Below, piece after piece: positions 56,501 through 64,000 of a stretch of 64,000 bases of DNA. The notes below the pieces were generated by a model that saw only the letters and a list, made by a program, of their open reading frames with translations, ran no database searches and had not been told where the DNA came from. The translations under genes were made by a program, and so were the position numbers. Every line of letters begins with the position of its first letter. Within the stretch, counting starts at the first letter, position 1. Origin of the DNA: Conchocele bisecta (lineage: Eukaryota > Mollusca > Bivalvia > Lucinida > Thyasiridae); contig CM055280.1 of assembly GCA_029237695.1 (NCBI GenBank), forward strand, positions 36,168,508 to 36,232,507, read 5' to 3'.

Positions 56501-58543
56501 GGGAGATAAGTCATGGGAAATTTTTCAAAATCAATAGGCTTCTTCGTCTTGCCGTGATAAATATGTATACCAAATTTGGTTATGAGCGGCGAAGTAGAAC
56601 TTGAGTTATTGCGTGGACAAGGATACTGAGTGCGAAAAATAAAAATGGCCGCCAAGGGGAGATAAGTCATCGGAAATTTTTGAAACTCAATAGGCTTCTT
56701 TGGCTTGCCATGATATACATGTATAACAAATTTGGTTACAATCCATCAAGTAGATTTTAGTTAGTGCATGGACAAGCTGTGCCCGCCCGCCCGCCTGCCA
56801 CCAACCGCCGGCTGCCCGCCCGCCCGTACAAGATGCAGAGCTCCAGATAAGCTGTGTATTTGCGTAAATACCCAATTAAAATTTCAAAAAAACCCAATTT
56901 AAATCAGAAGTAGCGAGTATCAAAAAGCAATAACAAATTTGTGGTACCTTTATCATGCGACAGAAAACAATAAACATACCACAAATATAGCATATTTTTC
57001 TTATTTTCCATGAAAACACATCTTGGTACGTATTTCATTAGAATTGTCTCCAAGGAGACAATTCTAATGAAATGCCAAGACATGTTTTCATTTCGAAGCA
57101 AACTATTCAATAATTGCTGTCTGTTGATGAGTAAACAGTAATGTGATTTTAATTTACCCAATTAAAATATTGAAATACCCAATTGCTTCAGATATGATGG
57201 AGTAAAAATACTCAATTACTAATTCCTTATCTGGAGCCCTGAAGATGAATACATAATACGTCCCGTTTTTTCAAACGGGCGTATAAAAACTGCAGAAAGT
57301 TGACGATCTTGAAGAGCGGTGTGATCAGCTGGCAATATATAAACTTCTATAAGTATCTGTGCTTATCACAACAAAATTGTTCCAGTAGAACTACTAGTTT
57401 ACGCTATTAGTATTTAATGACCCGTTCTATACCTGATCATCGTTTGATTCAAAGATAATTGCTTCGCAAATGTGATAGAATATATGTATAACATATATGT
57501 GAGTACTACCTCGTTACTGTATCCTATACGGCACATGGAGTGGCCAAGTCGGCCATTTTTGTGTATTCCAGCCATCAGCCAGTTTCACCTGTTCTGCCGT
57601 CTAACAAAGAACTCAAAATGTGAAATAAAACATAAGACTTAATGTAGCTAATCACATGTAGAAAAGCCAGGAGAACGGACTCCAATCAATTATATTACAC
57701 CAAACTGTAAAATATGTTTTCTGGACAGGTTTGTGCCTGTGTTCTTGACAACATGAACCACCATTATAAATAGCCTCATGCACAGAAAATCGCACAGTGT
57801 ATCACTTTTACCTGGCAAATCACACAACACATACCATATATACCCACTACTGTACATTGTTATTAGCTATCAAATCCAGTGACGTGTAAGCAGTTACCTG
57901 AGTGTATTGTCCCTGGTGTCTACTCACCTACTATGCTAGTAAATATGGCTTTACCTATGGGTAATATATACACTAACATAGGCTGTGCATTAGATTGAAA
58001 ATTTACACATCAAAATTTATTTTGAGATTGATGGAAGAAATGCTCAGATATCTTGTCTTTTGTGTAGTTTGCTGGCATAATGTTTATAGCTTGCCATTGT
58101 CATATCCGTCTATTATGTATTGCACCAAACTTTATTTGGTTTACTGTCATATTATTTGCTGTATGTGTCAAACGTACGAAGTGGTGAAACTGTACGATGG
58201 CTTGTACATACAAAGATGGCAGAGATGGCAACTCAATGTACCATATAGTATACAGTAACAAGACAATATTCACATATGTTATATTCATCTATCACACCAC
58301 TTTTATGAAGCAATTATCATTGAAGTCAGGTGTATCTATCTACGACCTAATACCTTAAGACATTTATAGCAGTTGTATTGCAGTTTGAAGTGGTCCGAAA
58401 GCACCATTACCCACCATAGTTGAGAATAAACCATATTTACCGCGCCTCATTCCGGCCATCCAGGCAGCGCCCCCTATCTCCACGTAATCCACGTATGTCA
58501 TCATCTCGATCTCATTGGTCTTCTTGTGCTTTATACCGTACGT
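43503..58543 (-). CDS. TAMALIN: Tamalin/GRASP-CYTIP-like PDZ scaffold, six exons, 5' incomplete
   Basis: This is a cytoplasmic scaffold protein. Vertebrate tamalin links group I metabotropic glutamate receptors and cytohesin-type Arf exchange factors to trafficking machinery. Joining 58543-58441, 55570-55477, 55228-55162, 47626-47560, 45646-45512 and 44515-43503 gives about 490 residues with no stop, and every junction has AG/GT and matching phase. Order: PDZ part TYGIKHKKTNEIEMMTYV, GGAAWMAGMRRGDVIISVNG, SHIQLVHKI (His at the class-I position); LVVLFEDCCRKVDLHDRFIK; a helical KDKYQQLKELELKEREII; HCLAKGLNRFEHLRSSIL; then an acidic Ser/Asp tail. It ends EATDL, a class-I PDZ ligand, as vertebrate tamalin also ends in a PDZ-binding motif. 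The PDZ start (GF-type loop) must be in an unseen upstream exon. Homology was judged by eye from PDZ, linker and helix order. CYTIP is the alternative within the family. Confidence 0.8.
44692..44929. mobile_element. GACCAGTGTAG hairpin MITE in tamalin-like intron
   Basis: Complete 240-bp copy with inverted GGCTGTGACTGAAGAAATGG arms, upstream of the terminal exon. Confidence 0.85.
45231..45385. mobile_element. GCTAGC-rich element, copy 2
   Basis: GGAATGCCAACTCAACATAA at the left and TGTAGAATTGGCATTCC at the right are inverted. The interior has three TAGAGCTAGC-type units. Confidence 0.8.
45512..45646 (-). CDS. TAMALIN: Tamalin-like exon: post-zipper segment
   Basis: 135 bp, acceptor TATTTTAG, donor GTAAGTATCC. 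Encodes HCLAKGLNRFEHLRSSIL and a Ser-rich part ending KFRKPG. Confidence 0.78.
45660..46340. mobile_element. GACCAGTGTAG MITE with expanded internal 20-bp array
   Basis: The arms GGCTGCGGCTGGAGAAATGG and GCCCCATTTCTCCAGTCACA are the usual MITE ends. Between them (about 45700-46170), a 20-bp unit CAGTGTAGATCCAGATCAAC is repeated about 23 times with CAGC, CCTG and CAAT variants. Confidence 0.92.
46341..46628. other. No gene seen; intronic
   Basis: No repeat family recognised. Confidence 0.4.
46629..46830. repeat. Hairpin repeat with GAACCGTCTC apex
   Basis: The apex CCATTTGAACCGTCTCATCG and its complement make a near-perfect stem, followed by the reverse of TTATTTCTCAATG. A related copy is at 56095-56215. 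The ends are unclear. Confidence 0.7.
47206..47341. mobile_element. Short TTTATCCCGTCAACAC element
   Basis: About 135 bp with both inverted ends and only the subterminal parts of the 1.16-kb element at 7438-8599. Confidence 0.8.
47344..47482. repeat. 139-bp palindrome, second copy
   Basis: Matches 7296-7435. It again sits 2 bp from the ATCCCGTCAACAC element, in the same relative arrangement. Confidence 0.88.
47560..47626 (-). CDS. TAMALIN: Tamalin-like exon: helical segment
   Basis: 67 bp, acceptor TGTTTACACCAG, donor GTAAGTTGG. Encodes VVLKDKYQQLKELELKEREI, with heptad-like leucines, corresponding to the leucine-zipper region after the PDZ. Confidence 0.78.
47725..48300. repeat. SINE-like element nested in GTAAATGATGTC repeat
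   Basis: The outer pieces (47725-47818 and about 48207-48300) belong to the GTAAATGATGTCAAA hairpin family. Between them a SINE-like element starts TTTGGTGTTTAACAGCCAAT, has box B-like GGTTCGATCCC at about 47870, and ends near ACTACCCACCCGC. Confidence 0.68.
48300..48450. repeat. Partial GGGGGCCGTTTCACTAAA MITE core
   Basis: TTATTGGATTTACATTTATT and AGCATAGGCTGCATATGCAG hairpin centre are present; the outer ends are missing. Confidence 0.7.
48530..48720. mobile_element. CAGAGCTCCAGTTAAGGTG hairpin MITE, copy 2
   Basis: Clean inverted ends. The apex is AGAATCGTCTCAATGAGACG with its complement. Confidence 0.9.
48727..49732. repeat. 76-bp minisatellite, 13 copies, in tamalin-like intron
   Basis: The unit begins GTGATTTTCTGGCGAGCCCT and contains GGAGATACCCATGCAGCGGC and TTGATTGGATAAGCTG. 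Some units have a 3-bp longer GAGCCTGGAG variant. The minus strand is stop-free in all three frames of most units, producing spurious frames near 350 codons. Confidence 0.95.
49830..50980 (+). repeat. AACTTTAACCAAAAAACTTA array, about 185-bp units
   Basis: About five units with TTGACCTTGACATTGGGCAC, AACACCCATGTGAAGTTTCA and GCAAAGCAGTTGCAGAGATA. (ACGT)n tracts occur at 49983-50010 and 50922-50940. It starts with the GATGGCCGCGGCCTGCATGT block of the AAGAAACGAGGC family. Confidence 0.85.
51127..53565 (+). repeat. AAGAAACGAGGCAAAGCC repeat with 149-bp internal array
   Basis: Same order as 29011-30115. The segment with GGATCGCGCTTTCCGCAAGC and AACACCCATGTGAAGTATCA is amplified about nine times at 51340-52790, mostly at 149-bp spacing with one short 92-bp unit. 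It ends in a (CCCG)n run at about 53513-53555. Confidence 0.88.
53600..54017. mobile_element. CCTTATCTGGAGCCCTG element, copy with duplicated apex
   Basis: The apex TTAGAATTGTCTCCAAGGAG is present one and a half times (near 53798-53865). The right end CCTTATCTGGAGCCCTG is intact, the left end degraded. Confidence 0.72.
54222..54440. mobile_element. GGGGCCCATTTCACTAAAC MITE, copy 2
   Basis: The family middle TATCAATTGATGGATTTACA and AATGTAAATCCAATAATTGT is present. The right end is degenerate. Confidence 0.75.
54526..54676 (+). repeat. Seven copies of a 22-bp unit
   Basis: The unit TATAGGGTTAACTGTATTGT plus AA matches the outermost part of the left arm of the adjoining palindrome and is single-copy on the right side. 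Confidence 0.92.
54675..54810. repeat. 136-bp near-perfect palindrome
   Basis: The arms GTAATTTTGAAATTTGCGGC and its complement close on GGCGACGCGCTAGCGGAGCC. It is typical of a hairpin MITE, in the intron between the fourth and third visible exons. Confidence 0.88.
55162..55228 (-). CDS. TAMALIN: Tamalin-like exon: PDZ end and linker
   Basis: 67 bp, acceptor TTTTGTATTCAG, donor GTTTGTAGC. Encodes LVVLFEDCCRKVDLHDRFIK, the last beta strand plus the conserved short linker after it. Confidence 0.8.
55477..55570 (-). CDS. TAMALIN: Tamalin-like exon: second PDZ segment
   Basis: 94 bp, acceptor TTATTTTCAG, donor GTAAATGTGG. Encodes DVIISVNGEKVGDLSHIQLV, the beta-D strand and alpha-B helix of the PDZ fold, with His at the position that favours Ser/Thr-x-hydrophobic ligands. 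Confidence 0.85.
55747..55989. mobile_element. GGGGGCCGTTTCACTAAAC MITE, copy 3
   Basis: Both ends and the central GCATAGGCTGCATAGGCAGC hairpin are present. It lies in the tamalin-like intron between the first two visible exons. Confidence 0.83.
56095..56215. repeat. Hairpin repeat with AAACCGTCTTG apex
   Basis: TTATTTCTCATCCAAAGTCT and inverted ATTTTTTATGACAAATGAG surround an ACCACTCAGTTAAACCGTCT stem. Related to 46629-46830. Confidence 0.68.
56205..56828. repeat. AACAAGAGTGCCGAAGGTCA repeat with three tandem units
   Basis: Starts AACAAGAGTGCCGAAGGTCA. Units of about 143-155 bp contain AAATGGCCGCCAAGGGGAGA and GAAGTAGAACTTGAGTTATT. It ends in a (CCCG)n run. Confidence 0.78.
56826..57242. 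mobile_element. CAGAGCTCCAGATAAG / CTTATCTGGAGCCCTG element
   Basis: Most complete copy: the left end CAGAGCTCCAGATAAGCTGT, right end CCTTATCTGGAGCCCTG and central hairpin ATTAGAATTGTCTCCAAGGA with its complement. Confidence 0.85.
57243..58440. other. Intronic sequence, no repeat family recognised
   Basis: It is between the first and second visible tamalin-like exons. Only short chance frames. Confidence 0.45.
58441..58543 (-). CDS. TAMALIN: Tamalin-like exon: first visible PDZ segment
   Basis: 103 bp, phase 0 to 1. Acceptor TGTATTCTCAG, donor GTAAATATGG. Encodes TYGIKHKKTNEIEMMTYV through AGMRRG. The match to the tamalin block TYG-basic-EMVTFV-...-AGL-x-x-GD is the best evidence for the family. 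Confidence 0.85.
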
Positions 58544-58621
58544 CTGAGAATACACAAAATATTTTTTTTTTATTTATTTACTTTTTTTAATTTTTTGGGA
58601 GCGAATATTCTTTGTATTGCA

Positions 58622-59158
58622 CCTTTAAAGGTACATGCCCACTCAGTAGGCACAGAATGTTCTTTATAGGAATTAAATAAGTGTATAATTGTGTCACTAT
58701 TCCACCAGTTCTAAAAATTACAAGTGCCCGCTATACAGATATAATCATTTAGTAATATTTATTTTTCTGATAGTGACTCGCGGTGGTATCAGACTATTTT
58801 CATAATTATGCAAATGAGGCATGATATTTTTTAATTATTTATACTAATTAAATGCGCCACCAGAAAAAATAATATTTTCGACAGATTATAAATTTAAGTA
58901 TGATCATTGCACATCAAAAAATAAATACAGAGAATATATATAAATAGTAATGTCAGTTAACATTTTAAGAAAACACGGTTATCGCCCCTGATATGAGTGT
59001 GGAAATTTACGTCTTATATAAAATGTATAATAATGCCAATCAAAATGTGGGGTAATGGTGAATGAATGTTTATTTTGCCAGAAAATGTCTCAGATGATGT
59101 CTCTGATATAAAGAACATTTTGTGCCTACTGAGTGGGCATATATATTGTACCTTTAAA
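58622..59158. mobile_element. CTTTAAAGGTACATGCCCAC element, intact copy
   Basis: 537 bp with ends CTTTAAAGGTACATGCCCAC and GTGGGCATATATATTGTACC...AAAGG roughly inverted, including AGTAGGCACAAAATGTTC-type subterminal blocks. It is the reference for the split copy at 34384-36847. Confidence 0.85.
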
Positions 59159-59573
59159 GGACTGAAATATAAAGATTGTACAGTGTGAACAAATACTCTT
59201 CGCAACCAATCAAACTTCATAATTTTGAGCACGAGTACGAATCTGTGCTCAGAAAGTTTTATCAGCATGGCACAAATTACAGGAAGTGCAGGAAATAAGT
59301 ATGGTTTTCTCTACAAATGTCAACAAATACACTTTTAGGCTGCAATAGTGCACTTAATTGCAGATCAGGAGCTAAATTGGCTACAAATGTCAACAAATGC
59401 CACTTTTTCATGTCCACTCTCATACATGTAAGTTGAACATTTAATATGTGTTGCTACTGTTTGTCGAAAGCATGACGAGTGTCTCACTAACTATGCAATT
59501 TGAATGGTGAAAAGTGCAGACCCTCATTAGACAATGTATAAACATCAACACTGGTTGCATATGCCATAAATAC
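59159..59573. other. No gene seen; degenerate GACCAGTGTAG-family traces
   Basis: ATCAGGAGCTAAATTGGCTA and GTGAAAAGTGCAGACCCTCA resemble that MITE. The preceding PDZ exon of the tamalin-like gene was looked for here and not found. Confidence 0.45.
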
Positions 59574-59848
59574 GGAGCCCCGCAGGGGACGTAGAATTCT
59601 TTTTTTTATGAATTCATTCCCACGAAATAACAATTTGTTCCCACAATTTAACAATTTGTTTCCTCAATTTAACAATTTGTTCCCATGAATTGTTATATTG
59701 TGGGAACAAATTGTTATATCGTGGGAAGGAATTATTGTTGATTCGAGGGAACGAATTGTTATATTGTAGGAAAAAAATTGTTAAATTGAGGGAACGGGGG
59801 GGGGGGGGGGGGGGCGGGGGGGGGGGGTGGGGGGGTGGGTGGGGCTCC
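59574..59848. mobile_element. GGAGCCCCGCAGGGGACG element with G-run in right arm
   Basis: The left end and the AACAATTTGTTCCCACAATT repeats match 17264-17574. On the right, after TTGAGGGAACG, about 45 bp of almost pure G replaces the expected sequence, leaving only GGGGCTCC of the end. Confidence 0.78.
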
Positions 59849-60021
59849 ATACATCAACCCCATTTCTTCAGTCATAGTCATGTATAGACAAATATTGACA
59901 GTATACGACCTTACAACATCTAAGACCAGTGAAAGGCGATACATTGACACTAACACAACTGATCAGGGTCTGCACTGTTTGTAACTCAATGTATAAGATG
60001 GGGGACAATATCGGTGGATTA

Positions 60022-60178
60022 AGTATAGAAATGGGGCTTATGGGTTTTGCGACCAGTGTAGATCCAGTTTTCTAACAAGCAATATATATTGTTAAACGGC
60101 TACAGGAGTGCAACTTATTTGATCAGGAGCTACACTGGTCACAAATCGCATAAGCCCCAAATTCTCCAGCCATGGCCA
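60022..60178. mobile_element. GACCAGTGTAG MITE, short copy
   Basis: Both arms are present (ATGGGGCTTATGGGTTTTGC and GCATAAGCCCCAAATTCTCC), but the middle is shortened. Confidence 0.75.
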
Positions 60179-60334
60179 CATTTGAGAATAATACAAATGG
60201 ACAGGAATAGACATACTAGTAATCAGGATCATGTAACTCTAGAATGTCATTATGTCAGAGCATGCACACATTTAAAGCATGACCCATGTTATTCTACATG
60301 TATATACTGTCATAAACCGACAAAACCAGCCTCA

Positions 60335-60805
60335 TATGTGGCTGTAACCATGGTAACTAGATAATTGGGGCTTATGACATTCATGGTCTGTCTAGATCCT
60401 GGGGCCCGTTTCACTAAACTTTGTATGACTAAAATGTTGTTTGTATGAGCAAAATTAGGATCGGCTGTAACTTTTAATTTATGGATTTACATTTATTGAG
60501 CATAGGCTGCATATGCAAATCCAATAATTGTTTACAAGAAAACAGTGTTAATGTGAAATTTACAGACAATCATAATTTTGCACTTACAAACATTTTAGTC
60601 GTACAAAGTTTAGTGAAACGGCCCCCTGGTCTTACAGACTGATATGGATGTATACTGTTTGCTAGAAGGAGGACACGTGATTTATTGACTGAATGGCAAA
60701 CAGTGTAGGGCCTGGTCAGACTGTGCGGATGTGTAGGCTGATCTGGGGCAACACTGGTCGCATAACCCATAAACCCTATGCTCCAGTCACAGCCACGTCT
60801 CATCA
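60335..60805. mobile_element. GACCAGTGTAG MITE interrupted by another MITE
   Basis: The left arm ATATGTGGCTGTAACCATGG and right arm CTCCAGTCACAGCCACGTCT are separated by 60401-60626. Confidence 0.8.
60401..60626. mobile_element. GGGGCCCGTTTCACTAAAC MITE nested in the GACCAGTGTAG MITE
   Basis: The ends GGGGCCCGTTTCACTAAACT and AGTTTAGTGAAACGGCCCCC are inverted. It sits after TCTAGATCCT of the host element, whose sequence resumes TGGTCTTACAGAC. Confidence 0.85.
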
Positions 60806-60839
60806 CCATATGAAACCCAGGCCAATACACATACAAGGA

Positions 60840-60895
60840 AATTGATTGATTATTTGGTGTTTAATGGCCTATCAACAGCTAAGTTCATGTAAAGG
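60840..60895 (+). repeat. SINE-like head fragment
   Basis: GATTATTTGGTGTTTAATGG and CCTATCAACAGCTAAG; truncated by the next element. Confidence 0.65.
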
Positions 60896-61402
60896 CACAT
60901 GCCCACTCAGTAGGCACAAAATGTTCTTTATATCAGAGACATCATCTGTGACATTTTCTGGAAAAATAAACATTCATTTAACATTACCCCATGTATTGAT
61001 TGGCATTATTATACATTTTATATCAGACTTGAATTTCCAAACTGATATCAGGGGAGATAACCGTGTTTCCTTAAAATGATAAAGGACATTACTATTTATG
61101 GTCAGTTTTGTGTGTGATTTGCAATGATCGTACATGTACTTTATAATCTCTCGATAATATTATTTGTTCAGGTGATGCATTTAATTACCGTAGTATAAAT
61201 AAGTAAAAAATATCATACCTCATTTGAAAATAGCCTGATACCACCGTGAGTCACTATCAGTAAACTAAATATTACTAAATTATTATATCTATATAGCGGG
61301 CACTTGTGATTTTTAGAACTGGTGGAATAGCGACACAATTATATACTTATTTAATTCCTATAAAAAACATTTTGTGCCTACTGAGTGGGCATGTACCTTT
61401 AA
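60892..61402. mobile_element. CTTTAAAGGTACATGCCCAC element, reverse copy
   Basis: It carries both GGCACATGCCCACTCAGTAG and CTACTGAGTGGGCATGTACC ends, with the CCTGATACCACCGTGAGTCA block in reverse relative to 58622-59158. Confidence 0.82.
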
Positions 61403-62140
61403 GGCCTTGCCAGCAGGTTGGACTTATGATCCCGTATTTAACATACCTACAATCTCTGCTGTAAGTCATATTTGCTTGAAACTTTGTATAGTTATTGGTC
61501 ATCATCTATATATTCATTCTGTGTCCCACTCATGCAGCCCCTGCGCCCCAAGGTGAAGGTCAAATGACTTAGAAGTTTGAGTTAAAAGTTTTTGTCCAAA
61601 TTTGCGTTAAAGTTTTCAGATACCTACTATCTCTGCAACCGTAAGTCAGATTTGCTTGAAACTTTGTATGCTTATTGATCATCATCCATATATTCATTCT
61701 GTGTCCCACTCATGTGGCCTCTTTGCCCCAAGGTTAAGGTCAAATAATTCCAGCACAAAAATATTTACACAATTCCCTAACATTTGATTGGCACGTAGCA
61801 AGTCTCTGTCCAAAATTTATATCCCAGTAAACTCCCACACCAAACTACTTTCCGTAACCGTGAGGCGCAGTTAAAATAATTCTTAAGAAAACGGAAAATA
61901 AACACATTTTCTTGATGAATTTATTTCAAATTCTGGAATTATAAGGAATGAATGGCCTTTTTGTGGAATTTATCAGGGATATAAACTTGGAAAAGTCGCG
62001 GGAATACTGGACGAGGCCTTCCGGCATTCGTCCAGTATTCCCGCGACTTTTCCAAGTTTATACCCCGATAAATTCCACAAAAAGGCCAATTTCATTCCTA
62101 TAATGACTTAGAAGTTTGCATGAAATATTTGTCTTTGTAT
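61403..62140 (+). repeat. CTTGAAACTTTGTATA repeat, two units, one interrupted
   Basis: Two units of about 180 bp share ATCTCTGC, ATTTGCTTGAAACTTTGTAT, ATATATTCATTCTGTGTCCC and AAGGTCAAA. The second unit is broken at 61744 by the AATTCCAGCACAAA element and resumes ATGACTTAGAAGTTTG at about 62105. Confidence 0.85.
61744..62104. mobile_element. AATTCCAGCACAAA element, copy 3
   Basis: Nearly identical to 31193-31545. The empty target is visible in the neighbouring unit near 61560 (GGTCAAATGACTTAGAAG), giving a short AAT-like duplication. Confidence 0.9.
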
Positions 62141-62342
62141 TATCAAGGCTCCAAGCGTGGCCACACATGCTGAATATATTGTTATTGTTGTATATGCACT
62201 ATACACATTTCTCATGCCATGCTCATATACTATTATGTAAATGTATAATTGTATTTTTGTTCAGTAAAGTATTGAGAAATAAAATATTGAATGACAAAAA
62301 AAGTAATTATCATGACATCCTGAAAATTCCCACCCTTGCACA

Positions 62343-62480
62343 TATGTGACAGTGACTGGAGAAATAGGGCTTATGGGTTTTGCGACCAGTGTATATCCAG
62401 ATCAGCCTGTGTATCCGCACAGTCTGATCAGGATCTGCACTGTTTGCTATTCCACCAATGAAACACCTGTCATGCTTCTA
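62343..62480. repeat. Half of a GACCAGTGTAG-family MITE
   Basis: ACAGTGACTGGAGAAATAGG to CATGCTTCTAACAA; the second arm is missing. Confidence 0.75.
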
Positions 62481-62561
62481 ACAATAGAATGGTGCTTAAC
62501 GACCCATCAACACAAAAGAGTATCATTTACGGCCAAGCAAGTTAGATGGAGAAGAACATAA

Positions 62562-63327
62562 TAACAAGAAACGAGGCAAAGCCATGAAGGCCAGGTTTTT
62601 TCCAAGCATAGACACTTGGATAACATAATTATACGCACTTTTTGTAGACTAGATGGCCGTGACCTGCATGTCGCGCCTTGGGGCGAGGCATGGACACTAA
62701 AAAAATAGATATAGTAGATGGAAAAACTTTAACGAAAAAACTTTAACCGGACACACGGACGTACGGACGTACGGACGGACGTATGCCAAAATGCCGACGT
62801 TAACGCGCTTTCCGCAAGCGGGTGCGACAATGATGATAAACACCCATGTGAAGTATCAAGGTATTGGGTGAAGCAGTTGCAGAGATATAGTACACGAAAA
62901 AACTTTAACAAAAGAATTCAAAGTAATTTGACCTTGACATTGGGCACAGGGGCAGCACGGTTGAGGGGTAGAATGAAAATATGGATGATGATAAACACCC
63001 ATGTGAAGTTTCAAGGTATGGGCGAAGCAGTTGCAGAGATATAGTATAACGAAAAAGTTTTAAGCAAATAACTTTAACCAGACGTACGTTAAAAATGGCT
63101 AAGTCAATTACGTAGAAATAATAGGTGAAGGTAAAAAAAATGGTCACATGTTGGATAGTTGTATGTGGTAGGCACCCCTTGGTTATGAAGCTGTGAAAGT
63201 TTGGTGGTCCTAGGTGGTACAGTACCAAAGAAATGGACTTAAACACGAAAATTTAACATTGTAAACGCGAAAACTTAACATTGAAAATGGCTAAGTCGAC
63301 TGCGCAGAAAAAATGGGTAAAGTTAAA
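62562..63327 (+). repeat. AAGAAACGAGGCAAAGCC repeat, copy 3, interrupted
   Basis: Same order as 29011-30115 up to AAAAAATGGGTAAAGTTAAA, where another copy starts. Confidence 0.85.
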
Positions 63328-64000
63328 AACAAGAAACGAGGGAAAGCCACGAAGGCCAGGTTTTTTCCAAGCATAGACACTTGGATAACGTAATTATACC
63401 CACTTTTTGTAGACTAGATGGCCGTGGCCTGCATGTCGCGCCTTGGGGCGAGGCATGGACACTAAAAAAATAGATATAGTAGATGGAAAAACTTTAACGA
63501 AAAAACTTTAACCGGACACTCGGACACTCGGACATACGGACGGACGGACGGACGGACGGACGGACGGACGGACGTATGCCAAAATGCCGACGATATCGCG
63601 CTTTCCGCAAGCGGGTGCGACAATGATGATAAACACCCATGTGAAGTATCAAGGTAATGGGTAAAGCAGTTGCAGAGATATAGTACACGAAAAAACTTTA
63701 ACAAATAAATTCAAAGTAATTCGACCTTGACAGTGATCACAGGGGCCGCACGGTTGGGGGTTAGAATGAAAATATGGACGATGATAAACACCAATGTGAA
63801 GTTTCAAGGTAATGGGCGAAGCAGTTGCAGAGATGTATAACGAAAAAAGTTTTAACCAAAAAATTTAACCAGACGTACGTTAAATTTTTTTTAAGAATTT
63901 ATGCTATTTTTAGACGGCGGCCATCTTGGATTATCGATGACCTCCATTTTAACAAATCTGAAAAAACTTTAACAAAAAAATTCAAAGTAATTTGACCTTG
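63328..64000 (+). repeat. AAGAAACGAGG repeat, copy 4, runs off the window
   Basis: Starts ACAAGAAACGAGGGAAAGCC directly in the A-rich tract of the preceding copy. It carries a (GGAC)n tract at about 63538-63573. The end is beyond 64000. Confidence 0.82.

Noticed and set aside
59014..59268. Minus frame HRFVLVLKIMKF considered as the missing PDZ first exon
   Set aside because: No splice donor in the needed phase and no GF-type loop; it overlaps a MITE end.

Overview
This is nuclear DNA of an animal, almost certainly a bivalve mollusc. It has spliced exons, no operons or ribosome-binding sites, a non-LTR retrotransposon, tRNA-headed SINE-like repeats with the mollusc-type 'TTTGGTGTTTAACGGCC' block, and dense hairpin or terminal-inverted-repeat elements. 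The species call is inference; no search was run.

Only one host gene could be read with confidence. On the minus strand, six exons (58543 down to 43503) with consistent splice sites and phases join into one protein. It has the second half of a PDZ domain, a coiled-coil-like helix, a long acidic Ser/Asp/Asn-rich tail and a C-terminal TDL. This matches the tamalin/GRASP-CYTIP scaffold family. The 5' exon or exons are not visible and probably lie beyond position 64000. The introns are almost wholly repeats, including a 76-bp minisatellite (48727-49732) and a 149-bp array (about 51340-52790).

Left part (1-15.9 kb): a decayed LINE reverse transcriptase (2165-2994, resuming at 15122-15823) is interrupted by a 12.1-kb block, 2995-15120. 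The block has long terminal inverted repeats carrying 42-bp tandem repeats and is flanked by a near-perfect 6-bp target duplication (CTTAAG/CTCAAG). The LINE reading frame resumes across it, so it looks like one large insertion. Inside are smaller elements, a 36-copy 60-bp minisatellite with 600-bp higher-order repeats, and short unrecognised ORFs, but no recognisable transposase.

Middle part (16-43 kb): nested MITEs of many families, a broken gene of a widespread uncharacterised invertebrate family with FEN/PIN-nuclease-like motifs (about 21763-23314) between diverged direct repeats, bivalve dispersed repeats, a 168-bp tandem array, a pogo-like element nested in another element, and several hairpin families.

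Right part (43-64 kb): the tamalin-like gene and its repeat-filled introns, then more nested MITEs and 'AAGAAACGAGGCAAAGCC' repeats up to the window edge.

The main structural themes are nested insertion, palindromic elements whose segments have expanded into minisatellites, and a hairpin core shared by families with different ends. Most long open frames here are translations of tandem repeats and are not genes.
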